This document shows positions 1 through 9,707 of a DNA stretch of 56,554 nucleotides, one piece after another. The notes under the pieces are model-generated. The model was not told the DNA's origin, did no database searches, and was given only the letters and a program-made list of their open reading frames with translations. A program made the position numbers and the translations under genes. Source of the stretch: an uncultured Acidobacteriia bacterium (lineage in GTDB: Bacteria; Acidobacteriota; Terriglobia; Bryobacterales; Bryobacteraceae); contig CAIYDY010000190.1 in assembly GCA_903925015.1 (NCBI GenBank), forward strand, positions 1-56,554. The letters are read 5' to 3'. Each line of letters starts with the position of its first letter. Position 1 is the first letter of the stretch.

Positions 1-1
1 C

Positions 2-3000
2 GTTGCTGGATTGACGGCGTCCTGTCTTCCCGCCGCGGGTCCGACCGAGGTTGGGGTCTTCTATACGGCGACTTGCACCGCGTCCAATTCGACATCTCCC
101 TACAATTGGAGTATTTCAACGGGCAGTCTGCCCAGCGGCCTCGGCCTCAGTTCGGCTACCGGTGCCAGCGTCACGATCTCCGGCACTCCCACGAGTGCGG
201 GCGGATTCGGCTACTCGGTAAGGGTTGCGGACAGCAGCAATCCCATCCAAACCTACACCCAGTCCTATGCGGGTTCCATCACCGCCGCGCCCGTGGTTAC
301 CTGTTCCCCCAGCAGTGGCCCGGTTGAAGTCAACGTGCCCTACTCCTCGGGGTGTTCGGTATCGGGTGGGACCGCGCCGTATACCTGGACCATCAGTTCC
401 GGTGCGCTGCCGACTGGAATCACGGGGATCCCGGGATCCGGTGCCACTCGCACTCTGACTGGAAGTCCCACAACCTCCGGGGCCTATGCCTATACGGTTA
501 CGGTGACCGACAGCGCGGTCAATGCTGTTGGTACGTCTGTGCCGCAGAGCGGCAGCCTGCCAGTTTCGGGGACGACCGCTGCTTTGCCCACGGTCTCGTG
601 CGTGCCGAACACGGGGCCAGTGGAAGTCAATATCCCATATTCGACAACCTGCACCGCGTCCAATGGCAGCTTGGCTTATTCGTGGACGACTACCGGGACG
701 GTTCCCCCTGGTTTGAGCTTGGGTGTGGCGTCCGGTACGGGGAACAACACGATTGTTTTCTCCGGCACCCCGACAACCGCAGGCACGTACTCGTACGGGA
801 TCCGGGCTACGGACACGGCATCGACTCCGCAGTCGGCCACGGCGAGTTTCAATCCCACGATTATTGGTGCCCCCTCCGTGAGTTGCGCGCCGGCGACCGC
901 ACCGACGGAAGTCAACGTGTTATTCAGCACGACCTGCACGGCAACGGGCGGAAACGGGTCGTATGTTTGGACTGCGCCTAGCGCCCCTGCGGGCGTCACT
1001 GTGGGTACGCCATCGGGAACAGGCAACAACACCGTGGTTGTGTCCGGCCGGCCGACGACCGCGGGAGCGGTGAATTTCAATATCGTCGCCACGGATACGG
1101 CGACGCCGGCACAATTCGGCCAGCAAAACTTTAGCGGCTCTGTGATTGGGCGGCCCACGGTGTCCTGCGTACCTACGAGCGGTCCGGTGGAGGTGGGGGT
1201 TCCCTACACCGCAAATTGCACTGCCGCGTCGGGGGCGGGACCATATACCTGGTCCGTGAGCGCGGGTGCGTTCCCGACCGGGGTTGCGTTTAGTTCGACA
1301 ACGGGCACGACGACAACGATTACCGGGACTCCGACGACGTCCGGGGCGTTTGCCTACACGGTCCAAGTCACGGATTCTGCTGTCAACTCAGCTGGCGCGG
1401 CTGACAATCAAACCTCCACGGCACCGCAGGCATTCTCGGGTACGATTCTTGCTTCGCCCACCATGAGCTGCACGCCCACCACGGGACCGACCGAAGTGGG
1501 GATACCTTATTCGACCACCTGTACCGCATCCTTGGGCAACAGTTCCTACACTTGGAGCATCAGCGCGGGCTCGCTTCCATCGGGATTGACATTGGGAGCA
1601 CCGACGGGCACGGGCAATAAGACCGTAGTTATCTCGGGGACGCCGACCGTTGCAGGCGCGTTCAGCTTCTCTGTACGCGCGGCGGATACGGCTTCAACCC
1701 CGCAGTTGACAACGGCTGTAACGATCGCCGGGACCATCACTGCGATTCCGACAGTTACTTGCACCCCGGCGACCGCACCGACCGAAGTCAACGTGCTGTT
1801 CAGCACTACTTGCACGGCGACGGGCGGAAACGGGTCCTATGTCTGGACTGCGCCTAGCGCACCTGCCGGCATCACCGTAGGTACGGCGTCCGGCACGGGC
1901 AATAACACCGTGATTGTTTCGGGTCGGCCGACGACTGCGGGGGCGGTTAATTTCAACATTGTCGCCACGGATACGGCGACGCCAGCGCAATCGGGCCAGC
2001 AGAACTTTACGGGAGTCGTTGTCGCGCGGCCCACACTGTCCTGCACTCCGACGAGCGGCCCTGTGGAAATAGGGGTTCCGTATACGGCAACTTGCACGGC
2101 GGCTTTGGGCGCGGGAACCTATACGTGGTCCAGGAGCGCTGGAACATTCCCGGCCGGCATCGACTTTAGTTCGACCACTGGAACCACCACGACGATCACC
2201 GGGACGCCGACTACGGCCGCGCCGACCTATGCCTATACCGTTCAAGTGACGGATAGCGCGGTGGACTCGCTCGGTACGGCGGACAATCAGGCATCGACCA
2301 CGCCCCAAGCCTACTCCGGTGGGATTCTTGCCCAGCCGACCATGAGTTGCACGCCCACCACGGGACCGACCGAAGTGGGGATACCTTATTCCACCACCTG
2401 TACCGCATCCTTGGGCAACAGTTCCTACACTTGGAGCATCAGCGCGGGCTCACTTCCATCGGGATTGACATTGGGAGCACCGACGGGCACGGGAAATAAA
2501 ACCGTAGTTATCTCGGGGACGCCGACCGTTGCAGGCGCATTCAGCTTCGCGGTACGCGCTGCGGATACGGCTTCGACCCCGCAGTTGACCACGGCTGTAA
2601 CGATCGCCGGGACCATCACTGCGGTTCCGACAGTTACTTGCACGCCCGCGACCGCGCCGACCGAAGTCAACGTTCTGTTCAGCACTACTTGCACGGCCTC
2701 GGGCGGAAACGGCTCATATGTCTGGACTGCGCCGGGCGCCCCCTCCGCGATTACCGTTGGCACGGCCACAGGCACAGGAAACAACACGGTGGTGGTGTCC
2801 GGGCGACCGGCCGCCGCGGGCGTGGTGAACTTCAACATTGTTGCAACAGACACCGCGACGCCTGCGCAATTCGGCCAGCAGAATTTTACGGGTGTCGTGG
2901 TTGCGCGGCCCACTCTATCCTGCACTCCGACGAGCGGCCCGGTGGAAATTGGCGTTCCGTATACGGCGACGTGCACGGCTGCTTTGGGCACGGGAGCCTA

Positions 3001-6000
3001 TACTTGGTCTCGGAGCGCGGGAACATTCCCGGCCGGGATTGACTTCAGTTCCACCACTGGAACCACAACAACCATCACCGGGATACCAACGACGGCTACC
3101 GCCTTGTACAACTACACGGTGCAAGTAACCGATAGCGCTGTCGATTCCCTGGGCGCGGCGGACAAGCAGGCCTCGACCACGCCCCAAGCCTACAGCGGCA
3201 CGATTCTGGCGTTGCCGACCATGAGTTGCACCAACACTACGGGACCCACCGAAGTCGGAATTTTCTTTTCGAGCACTTGTACCGCAACTGGCGGCAACAG
3301 TTCCTACACTTGGAGCATCAGCACCGGATCGCTGCCATCCGGATTGACGCAGGGGGCTACAACGGGCAGCACGTTTACGGTTTCCGGGACACCGACCGTT
3401 GCTGGTGCCTTCAGCTTCAAGGTGCGGGCTGCGGATACGGCTTCGACTCCCCAGTTGACTGCGGAGGTGCCATTCACCGGTACCATCATTGACGTCCCCG
3501 CAGTGAGTTGCACCGTGACGACCGCGCCGACCGAAGTCAACGTGCTGTTCAGCACGACTTGCACGGCAACGCGTGGAAACGGAACCTATGTTTGGACTGC
3601 GCCTCGTGCCCCGGCGGGCGTCACGGTTGGCACGGCCACTGGAACCGGCAATAACACCGTGGTTGTGTCCGGTCGCCCGACGACGGCGGGTGTCGTCGAC
3701 TTCGACATCGTCGCAACGGACACGTCGACGCCCGCGCAATTCGGCAAGCAGAGCTTTACCGGTGTGGTGGTGGCGAGGCCCACGCTGTCGTGCACCCCCA
3801 CAAGCGGTCCGGTGGAAATTGGAGTTCCGTATACAGCAACGTGCACGGCAGCTTTGGGCACGGGAGCATATACGTGGTCCAGGAGCGCTGGAACATTCCC
3901 GGCCGGCATCGACTTTAGTTCGACCACTGGAACCACAACAACCATCACCGGGATACCTACAACCGCGTCGGCTTCCTACAACTACACGGTGCAAGTAACG
4001 GATAGTGCAGCCAACTCCGCTGGCGCACCGGATCCCCAGACGTCGACTACGCCGCAAGCCTTCAGCAGCGTCGTTGGCATTCTAGCCTCGCCGACCATGA
4101 GTTGCACCAATACTGCGACACCGACCGAGGTGAATGTTTTCTACTCGACGAAATGTACCGCAGCCGGGGGCAACAGTTCTTACACGTGGAGCATCAGCAG
4201 CGGTTCGCTGCCTTCCGGTCTCAGTTTGGGCACGCCGACCGGCACGGGCCAGAATACCGTTGTGATCTCCGGAACGCCGACAGTTGCGGGTGCATTCTCA
4301 TATGCTGTGAGGGCTGCCGATACCGCCACACTGCCGCAATTGACGACCCCGGTAACATTTGCGAGCACAATCGTACCCACTCCGACGGTTACCTGTACTC
4401 GGACACGGGGGCCAAACGATCCCACGGCAGGGCCAACGGAAGTGGGCGTCTCCTTTTCCACCACCTGCACTGCGGCGGGCGGCACTCCTGGCAGCGGCTA
4501 CACTTGGACTACCGGTGCGCTTCCGGCGGGCTTGGTGCTCACGCCGGCAGTTGGCGGGCTAACTGCGACGGTCTCGGGCCTGCCCACAGCCGCCGGGACG
4601 GGCAATTTCCAAATACAAGCGACGGATAACGCCGTGAGCGGGGAAATTCCCCCGGCCGCGGCCTTCAACAAACAAACGAGTGCGCCCGTGGTGTTCACGG
4701 GTACCGTCGCGGCGGCTCCTGTAATCACGTGCACTACCACCGGTACGCCGCCAGCGGGTGGACCAACGCAGGTCAATGTGGCGTACTCCTCGGCCTGCAA
4801 GGTGACGGGCGGCACAGCGGACTATATTTGGGACACTGTGGGTGCCTTGCCTACGGGAATTACGCTCTCCGCAACCACGGGCGGCAGTATTTCGGTTACA
4901 GGCACGCCGTTAACCCCGCAGCAAACATACAGCTACCAAGTTCGCGTCACCGATAGCGCCGTGAATTCAGCCGGTACGGCCTCTCCACAGTCTCCAATTT
5001 CTGCGCTCTCCGCCGTCTATACCGGCAAGATCCTGGACTCCGTCTCGCTAACCTGCACGAATCCCTCATTCGTAACCGAGGTTGGCGTAGGTGCTTCGAC
5101 GGACTGTCTTGCCAGTGGCGGTCAGACGCCTTACACATTCTCGGTTGTCAACGGAACTTCGAGCGGCACCACTGCTTTGTTCGTAACCTCGCCGACGGGT
5201 GCGACGACGATTCGGTCCCTGCCTACAGCCTCCGGTACGTTCGCGCCCGTCGTGCACGTGGTTGACAACGCCGTGGGCAAGCCGCAGACCGCGGATCTCA
5301 CCTTGGCGCTTAGCGTTGCCCCGAATGCCACTGTCACTTGTGACTCCGAGGCCAAGCCCACCCAAGTCGGGATTGCGTATTCCAATACCTGCAAGGTTTC
5401 AGACGGTTTGGCTCCATACACGTGGCTGGTGACCGGGAAACTGCCGGATGGCCTGACGGGCTCAGCCGACGGCCCGACGTTCAAGATCACCGGTACGCCT
5501 ACGAAGGCTGCGGCGTTCGACTACTATCTGCAGGTTCAGGACGGCAAGTATCCGTTGGCCGACGCCAGTGTCGGTCCGAAATTCACAGGCTCGATCCGTG
5601 ACGCCGTCTCCGTAACGTGCACCGACTCGGTCGGCCCGGTTGAAGTCCGGGTGGATTACAGCAAGACGTGTACGATCACCGGTGGCCAGCTTCCCTACAT
5701 ACCGCCGACTCTGAGCGGCACGGTTCCCCCAGGCTTGGGTGTCAAGCCGGGTTCCGCAGCCAACACCTGGGTTATTAGCGGCCAGCCGCTGGATCTTACG
5801 CCAGCGCAGAATTACCCCTACTCGTATTCCCTGAGCGTGACCGACAATTCCAAACAGACGAAGGCATCGGCGCTGTTCCAGGGAACGGTCGTGCAGTCTC
5901 CGTCCATCACTTGCAGCCAGAAGGACAACCAACTTTCGGTCGGCGTCCAATACTCCAATACGTGCACGGTGTTGAATGGCAGCCCGGACTATACTTGGAC

Positions 6001-9000
6001 CGTTGATAGTGCCAACCTGCCTCCCGGCATCACGACCGACGCGGCAACCGGGAGTACGTTCACGCTTTCCGGCATTCCCTCCAAACGGGGAGTTTTCAAT
6101 TACACGGTCGCGGTGAAGGACTCGTTTGGCGGCTTGGCCACAGTGCCACTCAATGCCGTCGTGTCCCGGATCGTATTCATTACCGCAGTGTCGTCGAAAG
6201 CGGAAGACTTCGTCCTCGGCGGTGCAGGTGGAGTCATTACCCTCACGGTAAGCAATGACACGGCAAATGCCGTTGCCGACGAGGCTTCAATATCCTTCCC
6301 ATTGCCGCCCGGCTTGGTCCGCGGTTCAATCAACGCGCCGGTGGGCGACGGCTGGGATTGCAGCGCCTCAACGGATCAAATGATCAGTTGTGTGCGCTCG
6401 GACGGTACCGCGCTCTCCGCGAAAAACTCGGGGAAGGGCGTAAGCAGCTATCCCCCGATTGCTGTTCCGATCAAGGTGTCGGACGCGGCATGCCCGAGTC
6501 CTGTCAAATACTCGGCGTCGGTATCCCTGAAGAGTGCGATTGCCGGCAGCGTCGCCCAACTGCAGGACGTGTTTTCGGATGGCATTGTCAAGGCGCAAGG
6601 CTGCCTGTTGATCACGAAGACACACACTTCGGACTTTGCCGCCGGTACCCCGGACCAACCCGGCAAGGGCGTCTACACCATCACGGTGGCCAATGCCTCA
6701 AAGGTCTCCATGTCTGGCACGGTCACTGTCACGGACACCCTGTCCGCAGGCTTGGTGGTGGACCCGGTCGGGTTCGCCGCCGATAACAAGGTGAATGGCT
6801 GGACGTGTTCCGCAGCGCAGTTCACTACCGCTTCGCCGTGGGTTGTGACTTGCTCCAACCAGGACTCAATCGATGCCGGTGCGCAATACAAGCCCATTAC
6901 CCTTGCGGTTTCGATTCCCGGTGCAAGTTGCGCATTCGTCTCAGACCAAGCGTTCGCGGCCTTCGGGGATGTCCCACAATCGGTCGCCACCGATGCCACG
7001 ACCATTGCCGGGAACAACTGTCTATTCCTCTCGGCGCGCTTCACCCCGAACACGGGCGCACCCGCCGGGGATGTCCAGCCCATCAATACCGCATACGGGC
7101 CAAGTTTGGCTCCGAGGGCAGTAGCGGGCACAGCCGGAAGCTACACCATCACGGTTAGCAATACTGGGGCGGGTCCGTTCAGCAATCCGGCATCCGTCAC
7201 ACTCACACTGCCAGCAGGTTTGTCGCTCGTGACTCCGGTTAACAGTCCCGGTTGGACCTGCGATGGAGTCACTGGTGCGGTGACATGCAAACTTGATCCG
7301 ACGACCCCGCTGCCGGGCGGAGCCTCGTCCACGGTAACGCTCAATGTTGTTGCGGATGCAACTGTCAGTTGCGTCACGACGGCAACCCTCGATTTGAATG
7401 TGGGGGATTCGCCAACCCAGTCGCAGGATGTTGCGACTTCGGTCCGCGGGGCGGCATGCCTGACGCTGACCAGAACCCAGCCGACGCTCGGGAGAGTCGG
7501 CGACAGCAGCGGCACCTATACGTTGGTGGTCGGGAATCCCGGAGACGCGATTGTTGCGCCCACTGTTAAGGTTGTCGAGACCCTTCCAAAGGGTTTGACG
7601 CCAACCAAGGTGGTAGGTGACGGCTGGACCTGCGAATCGATTCAAGGCCAGTCCTTGTCTTGCAAACGGTCGAGCGACATCAGCGCCACGGGTACGTATG
7701 CCCCAATTACGGTGACATACGATGTCGCCGCAGCCGCCTGTCCAAGCATTCTGGCAACTGCCAAGGTTACTTCGAACGATGTGCCCCAGAGCTATACCAC
7801 CGATGTGTTGCCGATCAGCGGCTGCATGAAGGTCCGTAGCGCTCCGTCCGGCGATTTCCTGCTGGGGCCAAATTCGGGTGCCTACACCATCAGCACCTCG
7901 TACATCGGACTGGGCGACACTCCATTGAGTGGTCAGGTAACAGTGGTGGATCGATTGTTCCTTGGCCTGACGCCTACGCCCCAAGTCGAAAGTGCGGACC
8001 TGAATCCAGGCTGGGTTTGCACGCGGACGCAAAATGCCGTCGATCTGACTTGGTCTGTTAGTTGCACTCGTCCGGCGCCGGGTTCCTATGGCCCAATTAC
8101 GATTCCAGTGGACGTCGGACCGGATGCTTGTCCGAGCCAAATCAGCACCGCGGAAGTTCTTCTGGAGCGATTGTCTCAGGACTCGGTAAACACAACCGTC
8201 AATGTCGGTGCCGGCTGCCCTGTCGGCAAACTGACATTGTCCACCAGCGTTTCTCCCACTACCTTGTCCCCGGGCAAGGCCGCAACATATTCACTGACGG
8301 TAACGAATTCGGGAACCGATACGATCACCAGTGAAGTGATTGTGAAGGATGTATTCAACCTCGGGTTGACTCCTGCGCCGATCAGCGAAAACGGCTGGGA
8401 TTGCAGTGCCTCCGCCGGGCAGATTGTCACATGCCGGAGGACCAGCGATCTAGCTCCGAATGATAGCTACAAACCGATTCGGATTGCGGTCACGCCCGAT
8501 ATCCAGGCCTGTCCGACGGGTGAGGACAGGGCGACCGTCCAACTGGGTGGCAAAGTTCTCATCGCCAGTCAGTCCACCCGTGTGAACTTGCGTGGCTGCA
8601 TTACGGTGTCCCCCACCAGTTTGACGTTCGCTCCGACGGTTCTGGGAACGCCGACAACCAGCTCGGTTACCCTGACTTCGAATGACGCGGGTGCGCTACA
8701 GGTAACGGTGCCACCGCTTCCTAGCACCTCCGCCTACTCCTTGAGCGTGCCCGGGTGCGACGATCCCACGACGCCTTGTGTTAAAACGCTCACCCAGGGC
8801 CAAAGCGTGGTCTTCAAGGTCGCCTACAACCCCAGGTGCATTGGTAGCGGTTCACTCCAGGCTGGCACAGTTTCCTATTCGACGGACTTGCCAAGTACCG
8901 GAAGTATTCCGCTTACAGGGTCGGGGATCTTGGCCTCGGCACCGGTCTTTTATAAACTTGGGGATGCCTCGTTTACGTCGCTCGACGGAAGCACGGTAAA

Positions 9001-9664
9001 TCCAGTGGACTCAATCAACCTTGGGTTGCAGGCCACGCCTGGATACTGTCGGGACAACGCGAGTGATGTAACGGCAAAGGTTGTCTATAGCAAGCTGGTC
9101 CGACCGGCCGACGCAACTCCGGTACAGTACGACGCCGGAGTCGCGGACTGCAAGACCGATGGTTGCGTCGGCACATTCACGACCGGTACGGTTGCCGGCG
9201 ATATCACCTTGGAAGCGCGATTCAAAGACAAGGCCGGAAACGACGTGCCCTATCCTGGAGGTGCGCCAACGGCAAAGGTAACCCTCCCGGAATTGAAACC
9301 GGTGTTGACAGCGGTGACGAAGGGGGCAGTCTCGGCATCGAGCTTCCTGCTCAACATGTCTGGCTATTCCACGCCGAGGACGGCAACCGAAGCTTGCTTC
9401 AAGTTCGCTGCCGCGCCGGGGACGCTACTAAACGCTGGGGAGTTGAACAATTGCTTCGCGAAGGATGCAATCGATATCTACTACGAACGCAATAGTTCCC
9501 TCCCCAACGGAAGCAAGTTCACAACGGCTGTGACCTTCTCATTTGCCGGTGATGCCAACGCTATAGGAACCGTGGAGTCTTGGCTGAGCAATGCCAAGGG
9601 CACCTCGGACCATTTCTGCATGGACTTCAAGACTGGCGTGGCGAAAGCCGGAGCTTGTCAGTAA
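2..9664 (+). CDS. Giant Ig-like/DUF11 repeat surface protein (5' partial)
   Basis: The frame is open to the left edge, so the N-terminus and any signal peptide are missing; more than 3,200 residues are visible. Residues to about 2050 are tandem domains of about 95 residues resembling He_PIG putative Ig domains, each with a conserved GPTEV / YTW / SGTPT pattern and usually two cysteines about 17 residues apart. From about 2050 to 2860 follow DUF11-like repeats (Thr/Ser-rich beta modules with paired Cys, for example around GWDCSAS). Residues about 2863-2970 resemble a choice-of-anchor/HYDIN-type beta domain. No C-terminal anchor or sorting motif is seen. The likely role is an extracellular or surface adhesin-like fibre; the repeated Cys spacing suggests one disulphide per domain. 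The WD40 gene starts 43 nt downstream and may be co-transcribed. Function is inferred only from domain type. Confidence 0.85.
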   Translation, partial: VAGLTASCLPAAGPTEVGVFYTATCTASNSTSPYNWSISTGSLPSGLGLSSATGASVTISGTPTSAGGFGYSVRVADSSNPIQTYTQSYAGSITAAPVVTCSPSSGPVEVNVPYSSGCSVSGGTAPYTWTISSGALPTGITGIPGSGATRTLTGSPTTSGAYAYTVTVTDSAVNAVGTSVPQSGSLPVSGTTAALPTVSCVPNTGPVEVNIPYSTTCTASNGSLAYSWTTTGTVPPGLSLGVASGTGNNTIVFSGTPTTAGTYSYGIRATDTASTPQSATASFNPTIIGAPSVSCAPATAPTEVNVLFSTTCTATGGNGSYVWTAPSAPAGVTVGTPSGTGNNTVVVSGRPTTAGAVNFNIVATDTATPAQFGQQNFSGSVIGRPTVSCVPTSGPVEVGVPYTANCTAASGAGPYTWSVSAGAFPTGVAFSSTTGTTTTITGTPTTSGAFAYTVQVTDSAVNSAGAADNQTSTAPQAFSGTILASPTMSCTPTTGPTEVGIPYSTTCTASLGNSSYTWSISAGSLPSGLTLGAPTGTGNKTVVISGTPTVAGAFSFSVRAADTASTPQLTTAVTIAGTITAIPTVTCTPATAPTEVNVLFSTTCTATGGNGSYVWTAPSAPAGITVGTASGTGNNTVIVSGRPTTAGAVNFNIVATDTATPAQSGQQNFTGVVVARPTLSCTPTSGPVEIGVPYTATCTAALGAGTYTWSRSAGTFPAGIDFSSTTGTTTTITGTPTTAAPTYAYTVQVTDSAVDSLGTADNQASTTPQAYSGGILAQPTMSCTPTTGPTEVGIPYSTTCTASLGNSSYTWSISAGSLPSGLTLGAPTGTGNKTVVISGTPTVAGAFSFAVRAADTASTPQLTTAVTIAGTITAVPTVTCTPATAPTEVNVLFSTTCTASGGNGSYVWTAPGAPSAITVGTATGTGNNTVVVSGRPAAAGVVNFNIVATDTATPAQFGQQNFTGVVVARPTLSCTPTSGPVEIGVPYTATCTAALGTGAYTWSRSAGTFPAGIDFSSTTGTTTTITGIPTTATALYNYTVQVTDSAVDSLGAADKQASTTPQAYSGTILALPTMSCTNTTGPTEVGIFFSSTCTATGGNSSYTWSISTGSLPSGLTQGATTGSTFTVSGTPTVAGAFSFKVRAADTASTPQLTAEVPFTGTIIDVPAVSCTVTTAPTEVNVLFSTTCTATRGNGTYVWTAPRAPAGVTVGTATGTGNNTVVVSGRPTTAGVVDFDIVATDTSTPAQFGKQSFTGVVVARPTLSCTPTSGPVEIGVPYTATCTAALGTGAYTWSRSAGTFPAGIDFSSTTGTTTTITGIPTTASASYNYTVQVTDSAANSAGAPDPQTSTTPQAFSSVVGILASPTMSCTNTATPTEVNVFYSTKCTAAGGNSSYTWSISSGSLPSGLSLGTPTGTGQNTVVISGTPTVAGAFSYAVRAADTATLPQLTTPVTFASTIVPTPTVTCTRTRGPNDPTAGPTEVGVSFSTTCTAAGGTPGSGYTWTTGALPAGLVLTPAVGGLTATVSGLPTAAGTGNFQIQATDNAVSGEIPPAAAFNKQTSAPVVFTGTVAAAPVITCTTTGTPPAGGPTQVNVAYSSACKVTGGTADYIWDTVGALPTGITLSATTGGSISVTGTPLTPQQTYSYQVRVTDSAVNSAGTASPQSPISALSAVYTGKILDSVSLTCTNPSFVTEVGVGASTDCLASGGQTPYTFSVVNGTSSGTTALFVTSPTGATTIRSLPTASGTFAPVVHVVDNAVGKPQTADLTLALSVAPNATVTCDSEAKPTQVGIAYSNTCKVSDGLAPYTWLVTGKLPDGLTGSADGPTFKITGTPTKAAAFDYYLQVQDGKYPLADASVGPKFTGSIRDAVSVTCTDSVGPVEVRVDYSKTCTITGGQLPYIPPTLSGTVPPGLGVKPGSAANTWVISGQPLDLTPAQNYPYSYSLSVTDNSKQTKASALFQGTVVQSPSITCSQKDNQLSVGVQYSNTCTVLNGSPDYTWTVDSANLPPGITTDAATGSTFTLSGIPSKRGVFNYTVAVKDSFGGLATVPLNAVVSRIVFITAVSSKAEDFVLGGAGGVITLTVSNDTANAVADEASISFPLPPGLVRGSINAPVGDGWDCSASTDQMISCVRSDGTALSAKNSGKGVSSYPPIAVPIKVSDAACPSPVKYSASVSLKSAIAGSVAQLQDVFSDGIVKAQGCLLITKTHTSDFAAGTPDQPGKGVYTITVANASKVSMSGTVTVTDTLSAGLVVDPVGFAADNKVNGWTCSAAQFTTASPWVVTCSNQDSIDAGAQYKPITLAVSIPGASCAFVSDQAFAAFGDVPQSVATDATTIAGNNCLFLSARFTPNTGAPAGDVQPINTAYGPSLAPRAVAGTAGSYTITVSNTGAGPFSNPASVTLTLPAGLSLVTPVNSPGWTCDGVTGAVTCKLDPTTPLPGGASSTVTLNVVADATVSCVTTATLDLNVGDSPTQSQDVATSVRGAACLTLTRTQPTLGRVGDSSGTYTLVVGNPGDAIVAPTVKVVETLPKGLTPTKVVGDGWTCESIQGQSLSCKRSSDISATGTYAPITVTYDVAAAACPSILATAKVTSNDVPQSYTTDVLPISGCMKVRSAPSGDFLLGPNSGAYTISTSYIGLGDTPLSGQVTVVDRLFLGLTPTPQVESADLNPGWVCTRTQNAVDLTWSVSCTRPAPGSYGPITIPVDVGPDACPSQISTAEVLLERLSQDSVNTTVNVGAGCPVGKLTLSTSVSPTTLSPGKAATYSLTVTNSGTDTITSEVIVKDVFNLGLTPAPISENGWDCSASAGQIVTCRRTSDLAPNDSYKPIRIAVTPDIQACPTGEDRATVQLGGKVLIASQSTRVNLRGCITVSPTSLTFAPTVLGTPTTSSVTLTSNDAGALQVTVPPLPSTSAYSLSVPGCDDPTTPCVKTLTQGQSVVFKVAYNPRCIGSGSLQAGTVSYSTDLPSTGSIPLTGSGILASAPVFYKLGDASFTSLDGSTVNPVDSINLGLQATPGYCRDNASDVTAKVVYSKLVRPADATPVQYDAGVADCKTDGCVGTFTTGTVAGDITLEARFKDKAGNDVPYPGGAPTAKVTLPELKPVLTAVTKGAVSASSFLLNMSGYSTPRTATEACFKFAAAPGTLLNAGELNNCFAKDAIDIYYERNSSLPNGSKFTTAVTFSFAGDANAIGTVESWLSNAKGTSDHFCMDFKTGVAKAGACQ
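593..4096 (+). repeat. In-frame DNA super-repeat of about 879 nt (three Ig domains per unit)
   Basis: The PTMSC/PTVSC segment that opens each unit recurs at about 593, 1463, 2342, 3221 and 4097, spacings of 870, 879, 879 and 876 nt. Each unit holds three Ig domains of distinguishable types (GPTEVGIPYS, APTEVNVLFS and GPVEIGVPYT variants). The units starting at 1463 and 2342 are nearly identical at DNA level over long stretches, for example around 1466-1600 versus 2345-2479. This points to recent in-frame tandem duplication of a three-domain block. Units before 1463 and after 4097 are more diverged. Confidence 0.85.
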
Positions 9665-9707
9665 AGCGGAGGGATACAATGTCAAACCAACTAGCTGGAG
9701 TTAGGCA

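Noticed and set aside
593-4096. Repeat array considered as CRISPR or mobile-element repeats
   Set aside because: The repeats are coding, in frame, about 879 nt long and have no spacer structure.
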